From: Maridesulfovibrio ferrireducens
Lineage (GTDB): Bacteria > Desulfobacterota > Desulfovibrionia > Desulfovibrionales > Desulfovibrionaceae
Reading direction: 5' to 3'
Assembly: GCF_016342405.1 (NCBI RefSeq)
Contig: NZ_JAEINN010000011.1
Span: 1-64,000, forward strand
DNA length: 64,000 nt
The translations under genes were made by a program, and so were the position numbers. Positions within the stretch are counted from its first letter, which is position 1. Each line of letters begins with the position of its first letter. Below the pieces are notes generated by a model. That model was not told the origin of the DNA and searched no databases. It was given only the letters and a program-made list of their open reading frames with translations. Of the stretch, positions 1-8,216 are shown in pieces.

Positions 1-124
1 CTGATGAATTTGAAATCAACTGTCAGGAAAATATTTTTGTGGCTTAACTAACTGTCCAGAAAAGTGTGGCAGGATCATTCGGTGTTATTAAGCTACACTA
101 CTATTAAAAGTATCAGCTAATAAA

Positions 125-167
125 ATTGCTGTCAGTTTTTTTTTATAAGTTATTACCTGACAGCAAT
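125..167 (-). terminator. Probable terminator of the fur/perR gene
   Basis: A perfect 11-bp inverted repeat (125-135 and 157-167) lies just past the stop codon of the Fur-type gene. On the minus strand the stem is followed by a short T-rich run. The 21-base loop is unusual because on the plus strand it holds a run of nine T. Reading it as a minus-strand terminator is inference. Confidence 0.5.
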
Positions 168-208
168 CTCGCTATCGTATAAATAGAGTCGGCTTTAAGT
201 TGTTACTT

Positions 209-595
209 CTAACAACTGTTTTTGCATTCCGGGCATAATCCATAGTATTCAATTGTACATCCGGTAATTTTATACCCTTTAGCTTCAAGTTGGTCCGGGA
301 TCGGGACATTCACATCAAAAGTGATGTCGTCGACTTTGCCGCACTCAGTACATCTCATGTGAGGATGCGGCATAGCATTCCCGTCGAACCTGTTTTTTCC
401 GCCGGATTCGATTTTTAGGATTACTCCGTTTGAAGCCATCAACTCCAGATTTCTGTAAACAGTACCCAGACTGATGTTGGCAATCCTTTTTCTAACCAGC
501 TCATATAGTTCATCGGCTGTCGGATGGCATGTGACACCCTTTAATTCTTCAAGAATCAGTTCTCGTTGTTTTGATCTTCTTTGTCCTATTTTCAT
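209..595 (-). CDS. Fur-family metalloregulator, probably PerR-type
   Basis: A 128-residue DNA-binding repressor of the Fur superfamily. The N-terminal winged helix (about residues 1-80) includes the family stretch LGTVYRNLELM. The C-terminal dimerisation domain has two CxxC pairs, MRCTECGK and LCPECKNSC, which form the structural zinc site of PerR and Fur, plus a His-rich segment (MPHPHMRC) for the regulatory metal. The start chosen is ATG at 595, preceded by AGAGG; a TTG at 610 would add five residues but lacks a better ribosome site. It is transcribed away from the LytTR gene. Length and zinc sites suit PerR (peroxide sensing), but Fur or Zur cannot be excluded from sequence alone. Confidence 0.9.
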   Translation of the reverse strand: MKIGQRRSKQRELILEELKGVTCHPTADELYELVRKRIANISLGTVYRNLELMASNGVILKIESGGKNRFDGNAMPHPHMRCTECGKVDDITFDVNVPIPDQLEAKGYKITGCTIEYYGLCPECKNSC

Positions 596-826
596 AATGA
601 CCTCTGTCAATACTGATAGTAATAATTCTTGTTAGTGTCAATAGCTTTTGAGATTATTAGCTTGTTTTAATGGAGGAAACACAAAAATATTGCATTAATA
701 TGAATGAACGTACTTTAGCTTGATATTATAAATTAACCATTATGAAGATTAACAGATCTCTTGCAGTCATCAACAATTAGAGCTATCCCTTTAATAATTA
801 GATTAATTTGTTATTAAGGAGAAGTT

Positions 827-1693
827 TTGCCCAGCCTCAAGACTTTAATTCTCCACCCGGACGCAGAGGTCCGCTCGGTTATCCGGCAGAGCCTGCGCGG
901 TGTGAAAGTTGTGCGTGTTCTCGGTGAAACGGTACTCGCTGACGAAGCTCTCGAGCTGCATAAAGAAGTTGGTTACGGTATTATTTTTGTTGCCCTTGAT
1001 TTTCCTGAAGGGATCAGCGGAATAGAACTGGCGCAGGCTATGGGGGCCAGCAAGAATAAACCGGGCCTTATTTTTATAGCTGAAGATGAGACCAAAGCTT
1101 ATCAGGCTTTTGAGCTTGGAGCTGTTGATTATCTCATCTGGCCGCCTGATGAAGAAAGAATGGCTAAGACTGTCGAGCGTATTTCCAGATTTAAAAGTCA
1201 TTTCCGCGAGGTTCCTGAACCTTCGGACTGGAAAGAGTCCGGTTCCGGCGTTGAAACAGGCGAAGAAACTTTACAGCTCCCTCTTGAAGAGGAAGAGCAG
1301 GACCGATTCCTGGCCGCTCTAAAGCATGCATGGGATTATTCTCAGACCCGTCAGCCGGAAATTGAAAAGCTTCCCGTTAATCAGGACGGGCGCATGATTC
1401 TTATCCCGTATACTCAGATAATCTTTGTAGAAGCTTACGAAGATTATTCCTATGTACATACCGCAACTCAAAAATTTCTGACTTCACACAGGCTTAAGAC
1501 ACTTGAAGAGCGTCTTGAGCCTCACCGTTTTTTTAGAGTTCATCGCAAATATCTGGTAAATCTTGAGATGGTGACGGAAATAGCTTCTCTTCCCGGTAGC
1601 AATTTTATGTTGCGTACGGCAGGGCGTACTCGTATCGAGCTGCCCATCAGTAGAAGACGAATCGGTAAGCTGAAACAAATATTGGGGATGTAG
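827..1693 (+). CDS. LytTR-family response regulator with a degenerate receiver domain
   Basis: A 288-residue cytoplasmic transcription factor. Residues about 4-120 have the receiver fold pattern and about 185-287 form a LytTR DNA-binding domain (FFRVHRKYLVNLEMV, then PISRRRIGKLK). The receiver looks unable to be phosphorylated in the usual way: the position four residues before Pro60 that should be the acceptor Asp is Ala56, and the conserved Lys before the beta5 Pro is Trp105 (DYLIWPP). Asp58 might substitute. Translation starts at a TTG seven bases after AAGGAG. The gene lies directly upstream of an acetyl-CoA-synthetase-type gene, with a small ORF between, so it may regulate acetate or propionate activation; that link is only by position. 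Confidence 0.88.
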   Translation: MPSLKTLILHPDAEVRSVIRQSLRGVKVVRVLGETVLADEALELHKEVGYGIIFVALDFPEGISGIELAQAMGASKNKPGLIFIAEDETKAYQAFELGAVDYLIWPPDEERMAKTVERISRFKSHFREVPEPSDWKESGSGVETGEETLQLPLEEEEQDRFLAALKHAWDYSQTRQPEIEKLPVNQDGRMILIPYTQIIFVEAYEDYSYVHTATQKFLTSHRLKTLEERLEPHRFFRVHRKYLVNLEMVTEIASLPGSNFMLRTAGRTRIELPISRRRIGKLKQILGM

Positions 1694-1695
1694 TG

Positions 1696-1863
1696 ATGCC
1701 GTTCATCGAATTTCCTCCGCCGTTTGTCGAATATGATATGCAAAGATCTACCGGTATGTGTATTAATGAAGCTGGAAGAATGACTGTCGTTTTTAAAAAG
1801 ATATTTTCAATTGAGGTTTGCTTGGGCGCATCAACAAAGGGAGTGTGGTATGAGTCATCCTGA
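1696..1863 (+). CDS. Possible 55-residue protein between the LytTR regulator and the ligase
   Basis: An ATG two bases after the stop of the LytTR gene opens a 55-residue frame that fills the whole spacer and ends 14 bases inside the ligase gene, in another frame. The placement suggests translational coupling on both sides. The predicted peptide begins MPFIEFPPPFVEYDM, has no membrane segment or known motif, and no strong ribosome site of its own. It could be a chance frame in the spacer. I do not recognise it. Confidence 0.3.
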   Translation: MPFIEFPPPFVEYDMQRSTGMCINEAGRMTVVFKKIFSIEVCLGASTKGVWYESS

Positions 1864-3733
1864 AGTTCTGGATAGCCTCCTGCACGAAGAGCGGGTTTTC
1901 AGACCCTTGCCGCAGATGATAATCGAGGCCGGTATAAATCCACAGGATTTACGGGCTGCTCGTGATCGTGCGGATTCTGACCTGTGTGCCTTTTGGGAAG
2001 AAGCTGCCGAAGAACTGGACTGGTTCACTAAGTGGGATCAGGTGCTCGACGACTCAAAAGCACCTGATTATAAATGGTTCACAGGGGCCAGATGTAACAT
2101 CGTTTACAATGCGCTTGATCGTCATATCGAGACCGTTAATAAAAACCGCCTTGCCCTTATATGGGAAGGTGAGCCGGGCGATTCCCGCCAGTTTACATAT
2201 TATGAACTCTACCGCGCGGTAAACAGATTCGCCAACGGGTTGCGTGCACTTGGCGTAAGTAAAGGGGACCGAGTTGTTCTCTATATGCCTCAGCTCCCTG
2301 AAACAGTTATTTCAATGCTTGCCTGTGCTAGAATCGGAGCGGTGCATTCACTTGTTTTTTCCGGCTTTTCCGCAAAACATCTTCGTGAGCGGATTAGAGA
2401 AATTCAGCCACGCGTTGTGGTCACTGTTGATGGTTTTTACCGTAACGGGCAGGTTATCAGGCTGAAAGAAGCCGTTGATCACGCACTTCTTGATAGTCCG
2501 GCGGAAAAGCTTGAGTCAGTGGTGGTTGTTCATAGGGCGAACGTTGAAGTGGATATGGATTCAGCCAGAGATTATTGGTATGAAGATATTGTCCGACACG
2601 AGCGGGCTCATGCCTCCTCTGAAATAATGGACTCCAATGATCCGCTCTTTATTCTGCATACCTCGGGGACAGCGGGGAAGCCAAAGGGAATCATTCATTC
2701 TCACGGTGGCTACATGGTCGGTGTGCATAGAACGTTCAAATGGGTCTTTGACCTTAAGCCGACAGATATTTTTTGGTGTTCTGCTGATCCGGGCTGGATA
2801 ACTGGTCATAGTTATCTGGTTTACGGGCCGCTTTTAGCGGGCACTACCACTGTAATGTATGAAGGGCATGCCCTTTATCCACAGGCCGACAGGCTTTGGA
2901 ATATTATTTCTAAGTACGGTGTTTCAATTTTTTACACTTCTCCTACTCAGATTCGTACTTTAATGCGATTCGGGCATCGTTATCCGGATCAGCACGACCT
3001 TTCCACTCTGCGCATTCTCGGGGCGGTCGGGGAGCCTTTCAATCCTGAAGCATGGATTTGGTTTTACGAAAATATTGGGAAAAGTCAGTGTCCCGTTCTT
3101 GATACATGGTGGCAGACCGAAACAGGTATGATTATGATCAGCCCTATGCCTGTGTCAGTGCTTAAACCCGGTTCCGTAACACGGGCTCTTCCGGGAATTG
3201 ACGCGGATGTTGTGGACTTGGAAGGTAATTCTGTTCCTGCCGGTAAAGGTGGATTTCTTGTAATCAAAAAGCCATGGCCTGCCATGTTCAGTGCTGTTTT
3301 AAATGATGACCGCGCACTGGTGGATCATTACTGGGGAATTATTCCGGGGATGTTCTATGCCGGAGATGTGGCTCGCAAAGATGAGGATGGCTATTTCTGG
3401 ATTCAGGGCCGCGCGGATGACGTGCTTAATATTTCAGGGCATCGCGTAGGTTCAGCAGAAGTAGAAAGCGCTCTGACGAGTCATCCTGATGTTGCCGAAG
3501 CCGTTGTTATCGGGGTGCCGGATAAAATCAAGGGAGAAGTAGCAAAGGCTTTTGTAACCCTTATTTATGACGCTATGGAATCTGATGAGTTACATAAAGA
3601 ACTTGTAGATCATATTCACCGCGAGCTTGGACCCATAGTTGTAATTAAAAGCATCGAATTCTGCGATGAATTGCCCAAAACTTCAAGCGGTAAAATTAAA
3701 CGGATGGCTTTAAAAGAAAGGGAAGATTCATAG
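1850..3733 (+). CDS. Acetyl-CoA synthetase-family AMP-forming ligase
   Basis: A 627-residue AMP-forming acyl-CoA ligase of the acetyl/propionyl-CoA synthetase family, which activates short carboxylic acids with ATP and CoA through an acyl-adenylate. Motifs seen: the phosphate-binding loop HTSGTAGKPKG, DTWWQTETG, the hinge region YFWIQGRADDVLNISGHRVG, and the C-terminal catalytic lysine in KTSSGKIKR. The Trp in DTWW fits acetate or propionate substrates. The ATG at 1850 is preferred over an upstream TTG (1811) because a GGGAG ribosome site precedes it. The length is slightly short of the typical 640-660. The last gene of its transcript, it ends 47 bases before a strong terminator. Substrate is inferred. 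Confidence 0.92.
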   Translation: MSHPEVLDSLLHEERVFRPLPQMIIEAGINPQDLRAARDRADSDLCAFWEEAAEELDWFTKWDQVLDDSKAPDYKWFTGARCNIVYNALDRHIETVNKNRLALIWEGEPGDSRQFTYYELYRAVNRFANGLRALGVSKGDRVVLYMPQLPETVISMLACARIGAVHSLVFSGFSAKHLRERIREIQPRVVVTVDGFYRNGQVIRLKEAVDHALLDSPAEKLESVVVVHRANVEVDMDSARDYWYEDIVRHERAHASSEIMDSNDPLFILHTSGTAGKPKGIIHSHGGYMVGVHRTFKWVFDLKPTDIFWCSADPGWITGHSYLVYGPLLAGTTTVMYEGHALYPQADRLWNIISKYGVSIFYTSPTQIRTLMRFGHRYPDQHDLSTLRILGAVGEPFNPEAWIWFYENIGKSQCPVLDTWWQTETGMIMISPMPVSVLKPGSVTRALPGIDADVVDLEGNSVPAGKGGFLVIKKPWPAMFSAVLNDDRALVDHYWGIIPGMFYAGDVARKDEDGYFWIQGRADDVLNISGHRVGSAEVESALTSHPDVAEAVVIGVPDKIKGEVAKAFVTLIYDAMESDELHKELVDHIHRELGPIVVIKSIEFCDELPKTSSGKIKRMALKEREDS

Positions 3734-3780
3734 ATCGTCCCGTTGCTTTCTGGACGAGCTGGGAAAGTTATTTCTTAGCA

Positions 3781-3817
3781 ATAAGGCCCCTGAAAACATA
3801 GTTTTCAGGGGCCTTAT
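3781..3817. terminator. Bidirectional terminator between converging genes
   Basis: A perfect 17-bp stem (3781-3797 with 3801-3817) around a three-base ATA loop. It sits between the plus-strand ligase gene and the minus-strand DUF47 gene, so it can serve both. No long T tract, but the stem ends are A/T rich. Confidence 0.85.
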
Positions 3818-3838
3818 TGCATGATATATAATGAGAAT

Positions 3839-4516
3839 CTATCGGGCTAGCATAGCGCGAAGGATATCTGCACATCCTTCAGCTTCGTGAGCCATTTCGC
3901 TTAGGCAGTCTACAAAGTGCATAAGCTGGTAGATGTCTTTAAAATCCATATCAGATTTATAGATCTTGTCGGTTAGAGCCTTTCTCAGTTCAACCGCTTT
4001 GGCATAATGCCTGCGGACTTTTCTGATCTTTCTTTTGGTATTTGCACGATCAAGGGAAGTCCCGTCGTTGAGTTCGATGGTTGCCTTGAGTGCCGGACCG
4101 AGACGCATAGTGGTATCGTTAACTTCTGAAAGAAGGATAATTAAATCTTTCTGATAGATTTCAGGGATACTGACCTTACGCATGCCGAGCCAGTGAAGAG
4201 CTTCCTGTGCGTAGTCGAGGATGTTGTCCTGACTGCGTGTGTAGTTAAAGAACAGAGTCTTATCAACAGACATGAACATACTGTGCGGCAGGTGATTACG
4301 AATAGATCTTTTGATCTTGTCGGCTTCACTTTCTACCTTGTCGATCTGAGCAATAAGATCTCCGAAATCTTTGCAGGTTGAATCCCCTGTTACATAGCAT
4401 TCAACTGAGTCATTAATTATTTGAATGCATTCAGCAATTTTATTGTAATGCTTTGTTAATCCTTCCATAGGATTTTTAGAAACTATAAGAGCTAGAAAGG
4501 GCAGACGAAAACGCAT
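3839..4516 (-). CDS. DUF47 (PhoU-like) accessory protein of the phosphate transporter
   Basis: A 225-residue, mostly helical cytoplasmic protein of the DUF47 family, a PhoU-related group nearly always encoded beside a PiT-type phosphate permease. Family features include EADKIKRSIRNHLPHSMFMSVD and a charged C-terminal helix ending in EMAHEAEGCADILRAML. It probably modulates the permease or its coupling to phosphate signalling. The start is well set: ATG at 4516 follows AAGGAGGCC. It is third in a minus-strand operon after the kinase and the permease, with a 22-base gap to the permease stop. No pst genes or phoB occur in the window. Confidence 0.9.
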   Translation of the reverse strand: MRFRLPFLALIVSKNPMEGLTKHYNKIAECIQIINDSVECYVTGDSTCKDFGDLIAQIDKVESEADKIKRSIRNHLPHSMFMSVDKTLFFNYTRSQDNILDYAQEALHWLGMRKVSIPEIYQKDLIILLSEVNDTTMRLGPALKATIELNDGTSLDRANTKRKIRKVRRHYAKAVELRKALTDKIYKSDMDFKDIYQLMHFVDCLSEMAHEAEGCADILRAMLAR

Positions 4517-4538
4517 ATTGGCCTCCTTAAATTTAATA

Positions 4539-5774
4539 TTATAAACAAATCCACTTGAGTACTGTGAATATGATAATGCTTGTAAGTGCTGCGATAGGTA
4601 CAGTTAGTACCCAATAAAGGACAATTTTACCAAGAATTTGAAAATTAACCGCAGAAAAACCTCTCGCCAGACCTACTCCGACAACTGAACCTACAGCCGC
4701 ATGGGTAGATGATACAGGAAGACCCATGTTTGAAGCAATCAGAACTGTTGTTGCTGCACCAAAATCAACTGCGAATCCTCGAGTATTTGTAAGTACAGTG
4801 ATTTTTGTGCCGACTGTTCCCATTACTTTGTAACCGAGAAGAGCAATACCTATCGCTATACCTACTCCACCCATGACCAGCAATCCGAGGGGAACATCTG
4901 CTTTGGCGAGGAGTACATGTTGTTTTGATATGAGATAGATTGCAGCCACTGGGCCGATTGCGTTGGCAACATCATTCGCGCCCTGAGACAGTGCCACATA
5001 ACAGGATGTTCCGATCTGGAGTTTTCTGAATGTTTCTTCGACAGCTTCAGCTCCCTGCTCAGGATCTCCTACCAGTTTATTAACAGCCAGTTTTCCGCCA
5101 AGCCAAACAACTCCGGCAATAGCAAAAGCAAGTGCAAGCGAGCCGAAGAATGGAAGGTTTAAACTCTTGCCGACCGGTGTTTTATATAAAAAGGAAAGAG
5201 CGATAAGCAGAACCGTTAATCCCATCCATATTGGAGCCCATTTTTTGGCTTGATGAATAAAGTCTTTTTGAAAAAGAATTGTTTTTCGAATATGAGTGAA
5301 TATAAGATAAGCGATGGTTGCAGCGAAAAAAGGTGAAATAATCCAAGACATAACGATCCCGACCATTTTCATCCAATTTACTACATCCGGTCCGCCTGCA
5401 ACAAGTCCAAACCCCAGAATACTACCCACAATGGAGTGGGTCGAAGATACCGGCAGGGCTGTAAGTGTCGATATTAAGACCCATAAACCCGCAGCTAATA
5501 ACGCAGAAAACATGCCTACCATAACTATTTTAGGGTCTGCTATTACGTCTGCGTTGATGATTCCTTTACTAACCGTTGCAGTAACTTGCGAACCTAGGAA
5601 TACGGCTCCGGCAAAGTTTAGAGTTCCTGCAATGAGGACCGCCTGTTTAATGCTGATAGCTTTTGCCCCAACCGCAGACGCCATGGAGTTCGCCACGTCG
5701 TTTGCACCTAGGTTAAAGGCCATCATGAACCCTGCGAACAGGGACAGGTAGAAAAACACATCATAAATATCCAT
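4539..5774 (-). CDS. PiT-family inorganic phosphate transporter
   Basis: A 411-residue integral membrane protein of the PiT family, a low-affinity inorganic phosphate (or metal-phosphate) symporter in the inner membrane. The two inverted halves each carry the family signature: AFNLGANDVANSMA near the N-terminus and SQGANDVANAIGP in the second half. Each half also has a SSTHS/SSTHA motif (ALPVSSTHSIVGS and GLPVSSTHAAVGS). The ATG at 5774 follows AAGAGG; an upstream in-frame start at 5852 would overlap the kinase gene. It is encoded between a PhoR-like kinase and a DUF47 protein. Transported ion is inferred from family and neighbours. Confidence 0.93.
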   Translation of the reverse strand: MDIYDVFFYLSLFAGFMMAFNLGANDVANSMASAVGAKAISIKQAVLIAGTLNFAGAVFLGSQVTATVSKGIINADVIADPKIVMVGMFSALLAAGLWVLISTLTALPVSSTHSIVGSILGFGLVAGGPDVVNWMKMVGIVMSWIISPFFAATIAYLIFTHIRKTILFQKDFIHQAKKWAPIWMGLTVLLIALSFLYKTPVGKSLNLPFFGSLALAFAIAGVVWLGGKLAVNKLVGDPEQGAEAVEETFRKLQIGTSCYVALSQGANDVANAIGPVAAIYLISKQHVLLAKADVPLGLLVMGGVGIAIGIALLGYKVMGTVGTKITVLTNTRGFAVDFGAATTVLIASNMGLPVSSTHAAVGSVVGVGLARGFSAVNFQILGKIVLYWVLTVPIAALTSIIIFTVLKWICL

Positions 5775-5821
5775 TAAAGATAAACCTCTTATTGAAAACT
5801 TATAAAGTTTTGTCGGCGTGA

Positions 5822-7597
5822 TTAGCCGTTTGCTACCGGGAGCTTCACACAAAATGAGGAGCCGGTTCCGGTAGTTGTATCAGCAGGGCTTTCAACCCAT
5901 ATGTCACCATTGAAGTTTCGAACAAGACTGCGACAGATAGCAAGTCCCAATCCTGAGCTGCCGTTTTCGACAGCATTTTCATCCAATTTAAAGAAACGTT
6001 CGAAAATTCTTTCAGCATCGGAAGGAGTAATTCCTGGGCCTTCATCAATAACTTTTGTAGTTATCGAGTCTCGCTCCAGTTCTGTTTCTATTTTGATAGA
6101 GCTGTTTTCCGGAGCATATTTGATAGCATTTTCCAGCAGATTTTCAAAAATCTGAATTAATCCTTCATCTGTTCCTACAACGGGATTCTCAGCAATATGT
6201 CCTGTTGTTATCTGAATTTTTTTTGCGGCAGCTTGTTTTGTCAGATTGTTAATGCTGTGAGTAATAGTTTCATTCAGACTCGTCGGTTCTGAACGAAGCT
6301 TTTTGCCGGAGTATTCGCTGCGGGCAAGTGCAAACATGCCTGTAATTACTTTTGACATGTGGTTGGCATTGTCGAGAATTATGTTCAAAAATTTTGAAAG
6401 AGTGTGATTGTCCTGCGGTGGATTGTCTATAATGGTTTCAGTATATCCTTTGATGCTTGTAAGCGGAGTGCGAAGCTGGTGCGAAGCATTGGATACAAAG
6501 TCTCTAAGTACCATTTCAATCCGGCGGACTTCACTGATGTCATGGAAAACAAGAATTAATTTGCGGCGACTATTGGAGTCATTGAAGGAACATATCGTGA
6601 CGTTCATTGAACGGCCGTCAGGAAAGTCTAAAATTATTGAGTCGGATTTGACGTTGTTTAGATTGTTGATGATGGCGTCGACGGAGTCCTGTATTTCATG
6701 ACGGGTGAGGACTTCAAGAGGCATGCGCCCTTTGCTGTTTTTTGTCTCTGGAACAATTTCGATCATGGAGCGGTTTACAGATTCAATTTTACCGTCCGTG
6801 TCAAGAACCATGATGCCTTCCTTCATGTTGTCAAACATGGCATCAAGCTTGTTTTTCTGGTCTTCGATTATTTCTATGTGGCCTTGGATTTTACGGGCCA
6901 TTGTATTGATCGAATCCGCCAGCAGTTGATATTCACCGCCGGGGATAATTCGGATACGCTTGCTGTAGTCCCCTTCGCCGATAGCCCGTGCTGTTGCGGA
7001 AATTTCAGTTACAGCTGCGGCAGTCCGTCTACCTATATATATGAGAAGCAGTGCTGATCCGATGGCGATCAGCAGCAGGACGAGAGCAAAGTTCCATTTT
7101 ACGCGATCCAAACGCTCGCCGATTACGGAGTAGGGTAACGCCAAACGCAGAAATTCACCCTCTTTGCTCATGGTTTTTGCGACATAAAGCATGCGGGTAT
7201 CGAGCGTGGTGCTGTATCTTATGTTTTCGCCTGAACCGCTTGCTTCAGCAGCAATAACTTCGGGACGATTGGAATGGTCATCGAGTTTGGAGAGTCTTTT
7301 TTCTTGAACTTCGGAGTCAGCTAAAACTTTGCCGTCTTTAATATATGTAATTCTGATTCCAAGATCATGCCCCAGTTCCGTTACTTCTTTTTGGAATGAG
7401 GATGTACCCGGGGATGTTTCGCTTTTGCTGATTTGTCTTCTTACAGAATTGAGCAATCGAGAAGTGTTCTGGCCGCTTGAATTGGCAAGTTCTTCAGCCA
7501 CTGTTCCGTAATAAAACCAGAAAGTAAGCAACAGGGCGCAGAGCATTACTGCCCAGCCCCAGAGTAGGATTTTCATATGTAAAGATTTCTTGGGCAA
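5822..7597 (-). CDS. PhoR-like membrane sensor histidine kinase
   Basis: A 591-residue sensor kinase. Order: transmembrane helix (about residues 9-28), periplasmic domain to about 165, second helix (LVLLLIAIGSALLLIYIG), HAMP, PAS (about 255-370), HisKA with the phospho-acceptor in NASHQLRTPLTSIKGY, and HATPase with NLLENAIKYA and SGLGLAICRSLV. This order matches PhoR-type kinases. I choose the TTG at 7597 because GGAGGG lies just upstream; a TTG at 7609 and an ATG at 7576 are weaker. The gene heads a kinase-PiT-DUF47 operon, which points to phosphate sensing, but its response regulator is not in the window. The upstream region carries two matching palindromes. Confidence 0.88.
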   Translation of the reverse strand: MPKKSLHMKILLWGWAVMLCALLLTFWFYYGTVAEELANSSGQNTSRLLNSVRRQISKSETSPGTSSFQKEVTELGHDLGIRITYIKDGKVLADSEVQEKRLSKLDDHSNRPEVIAAEASGSGENIRYSTTLDTRMLYVAKTMSKEGEFLRLALPYSVIGERLDRVKWNFALVLLLIAIGSALLLIYIGRRTAAAVTEISATARAIGEGDYSKRIRIIPGGEYQLLADSINTMARKIQGHIEIIEDQKNKLDAMFDNMKEGIMVLDTDGKIESVNRSMIEIVPETKNSKGRMPLEVLTRHEIQDSVDAIINNLNNVKSDSIILDFPDGRSMNVTICSFNDSNSRRKLILVFHDISEVRRIEMVLRDFVSNASHQLRTPLTSIKGYTETIIDNPPQDNHTLSKFLNIILDNANHMSKVITGMFALARSEYSGKKLRSEPTSLNETITHSINNLTKQAAAKKIQITTGHIAENPVVGTDEGLIQIFENLLENAIKYAPENSSIKIETELERDSITTKVIDEGPGITPSDAERIFERFFKLDENAVENGSSGLGLAICRSLVRNFNGDIWVESPADTTTGTGSSFCVKLPVANG

Positions 7598-7649
7598 CGC
7601 TCCCTCCAAACCTGTGTGCTTCTTTAAGATCCCGCATCATTCACGTGTC

Positions 7650-7669
7650 TTGTTACAGAGCAGTAACAA
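7650..7669. promoter_or_regulatory. Candidate operator, palindrome copy 1
   Basis: A perfect palindrome TTGTTAC-N6-GTAACAA, 53 bases upstream of the kinase start. A second copy lies 120 bp away (7770-7789). It is likely a dimeric-regulator site. The protein is unknown: the shape resembles CRP/FNR or Rex-type sites, but neither consensus fits. Confidence 0.5.
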
Positions 7670-7769
7670 TCACGTTAAAGTGGTTAGGTCAAGTTCTGAA
7701 AAAAACACGGCTAAAGCTCTGAGCCCTTATAATCAGTGATGTTTGCTGCAATTGGTATGTAAATATCAA

Positions 7770-7789
7770 TTGTTACAATTTAGTGACAA
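7770..7789. promoter_or_regulatory. Candidate operator, palindrome copy 2
   Basis: TTGTTAC-N6-GTGACAA, one mismatch from perfect symmetry and the same half-site and spacing as the copy at 7650-7669. Together they sit in the 361-base gap between the divergent kinase operon and the CII-like gene. Apart from these sites and AT-rich sequence, nothing else is recognised in that gap. Confidence 0.5.
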
Positions 7790-7958
7790 TTTTGCCTTTC
7801 GAATAAGTATCTCATTTCCGAAAAAAATAACACTAGAATGTATGTACAAATACAAGCATAGTCAGACATGGTTTTGTCCTGTTGAATGTTTAAAATTTTT
7901 GAGATATAAATAAGTAGTTTGGTGGGTTAATAACCAAGATAGAAAGAGGGTTAACGCA

Positions 7959-8201
7959 ATGTCTGAAAGGATTGAAAGAGCAATACAGGAGCTTGTAATA
8001 AACGGACCGGTTCCTTTAGAAGTTCTTGCTGAAAAAGTGGGCAAAAGTCCTAAGACCTTGCTGCGTGAGGTGAATCCTGACGATCCGAAGGCAAAACTTG
8101 GAGCCGAGACTCTGATGGAAATTATGATAATTACCGGAAGGGTTGAGCCTCTTAAGTTGATGGCCGAAGAGATGAATTACACTCTGGAGTCTGAAGATTA
8201 A
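7959..8201 (+). CDS. Small phage-CII-like regulatory protein
   Basis: An 80-residue protein that by eye resembles the phage regulatory CII/CP76 family: a helix-turn-helix-like segment PLEVLAEKVGKSPKTLLREV followed by DDPKAKLGAETLMEIM. It may bind DNA, though the domain is minimal. The ATG follows AGAGGG. No phage structural, integrase or lysis genes are nearby, so it is probably a domesticated chromosomal regulator. It converges on the secreted TPR gene with 15 bases between stops. Function is not known; the family call is from remembered motif shape. Confidence 0.65.
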   Translation: MSERIERAIQELVINGPVPLEVLAEKVGKSPKTLLREVNPDDPKAKLGAETLMEIMIITGRVEPLKLMAEEMNYTLESED

Positions 8202-8216
8202 TTTATTTTAACAAGG

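Noticed and set aside
200-215. A third copy of the TTGTTA palindrome near the Fur-type gene
   Set aside because: Its half-sites are only four bases apart and overlap the end of the coding region, so it does not match the spacing of the other two.
1811-1849. TTG at 1811 as the start of the ligase gene
   Set aside because: The ATG at 1850 has a matching ribosome site and family-like N-terminus, whereas the TTG does not.
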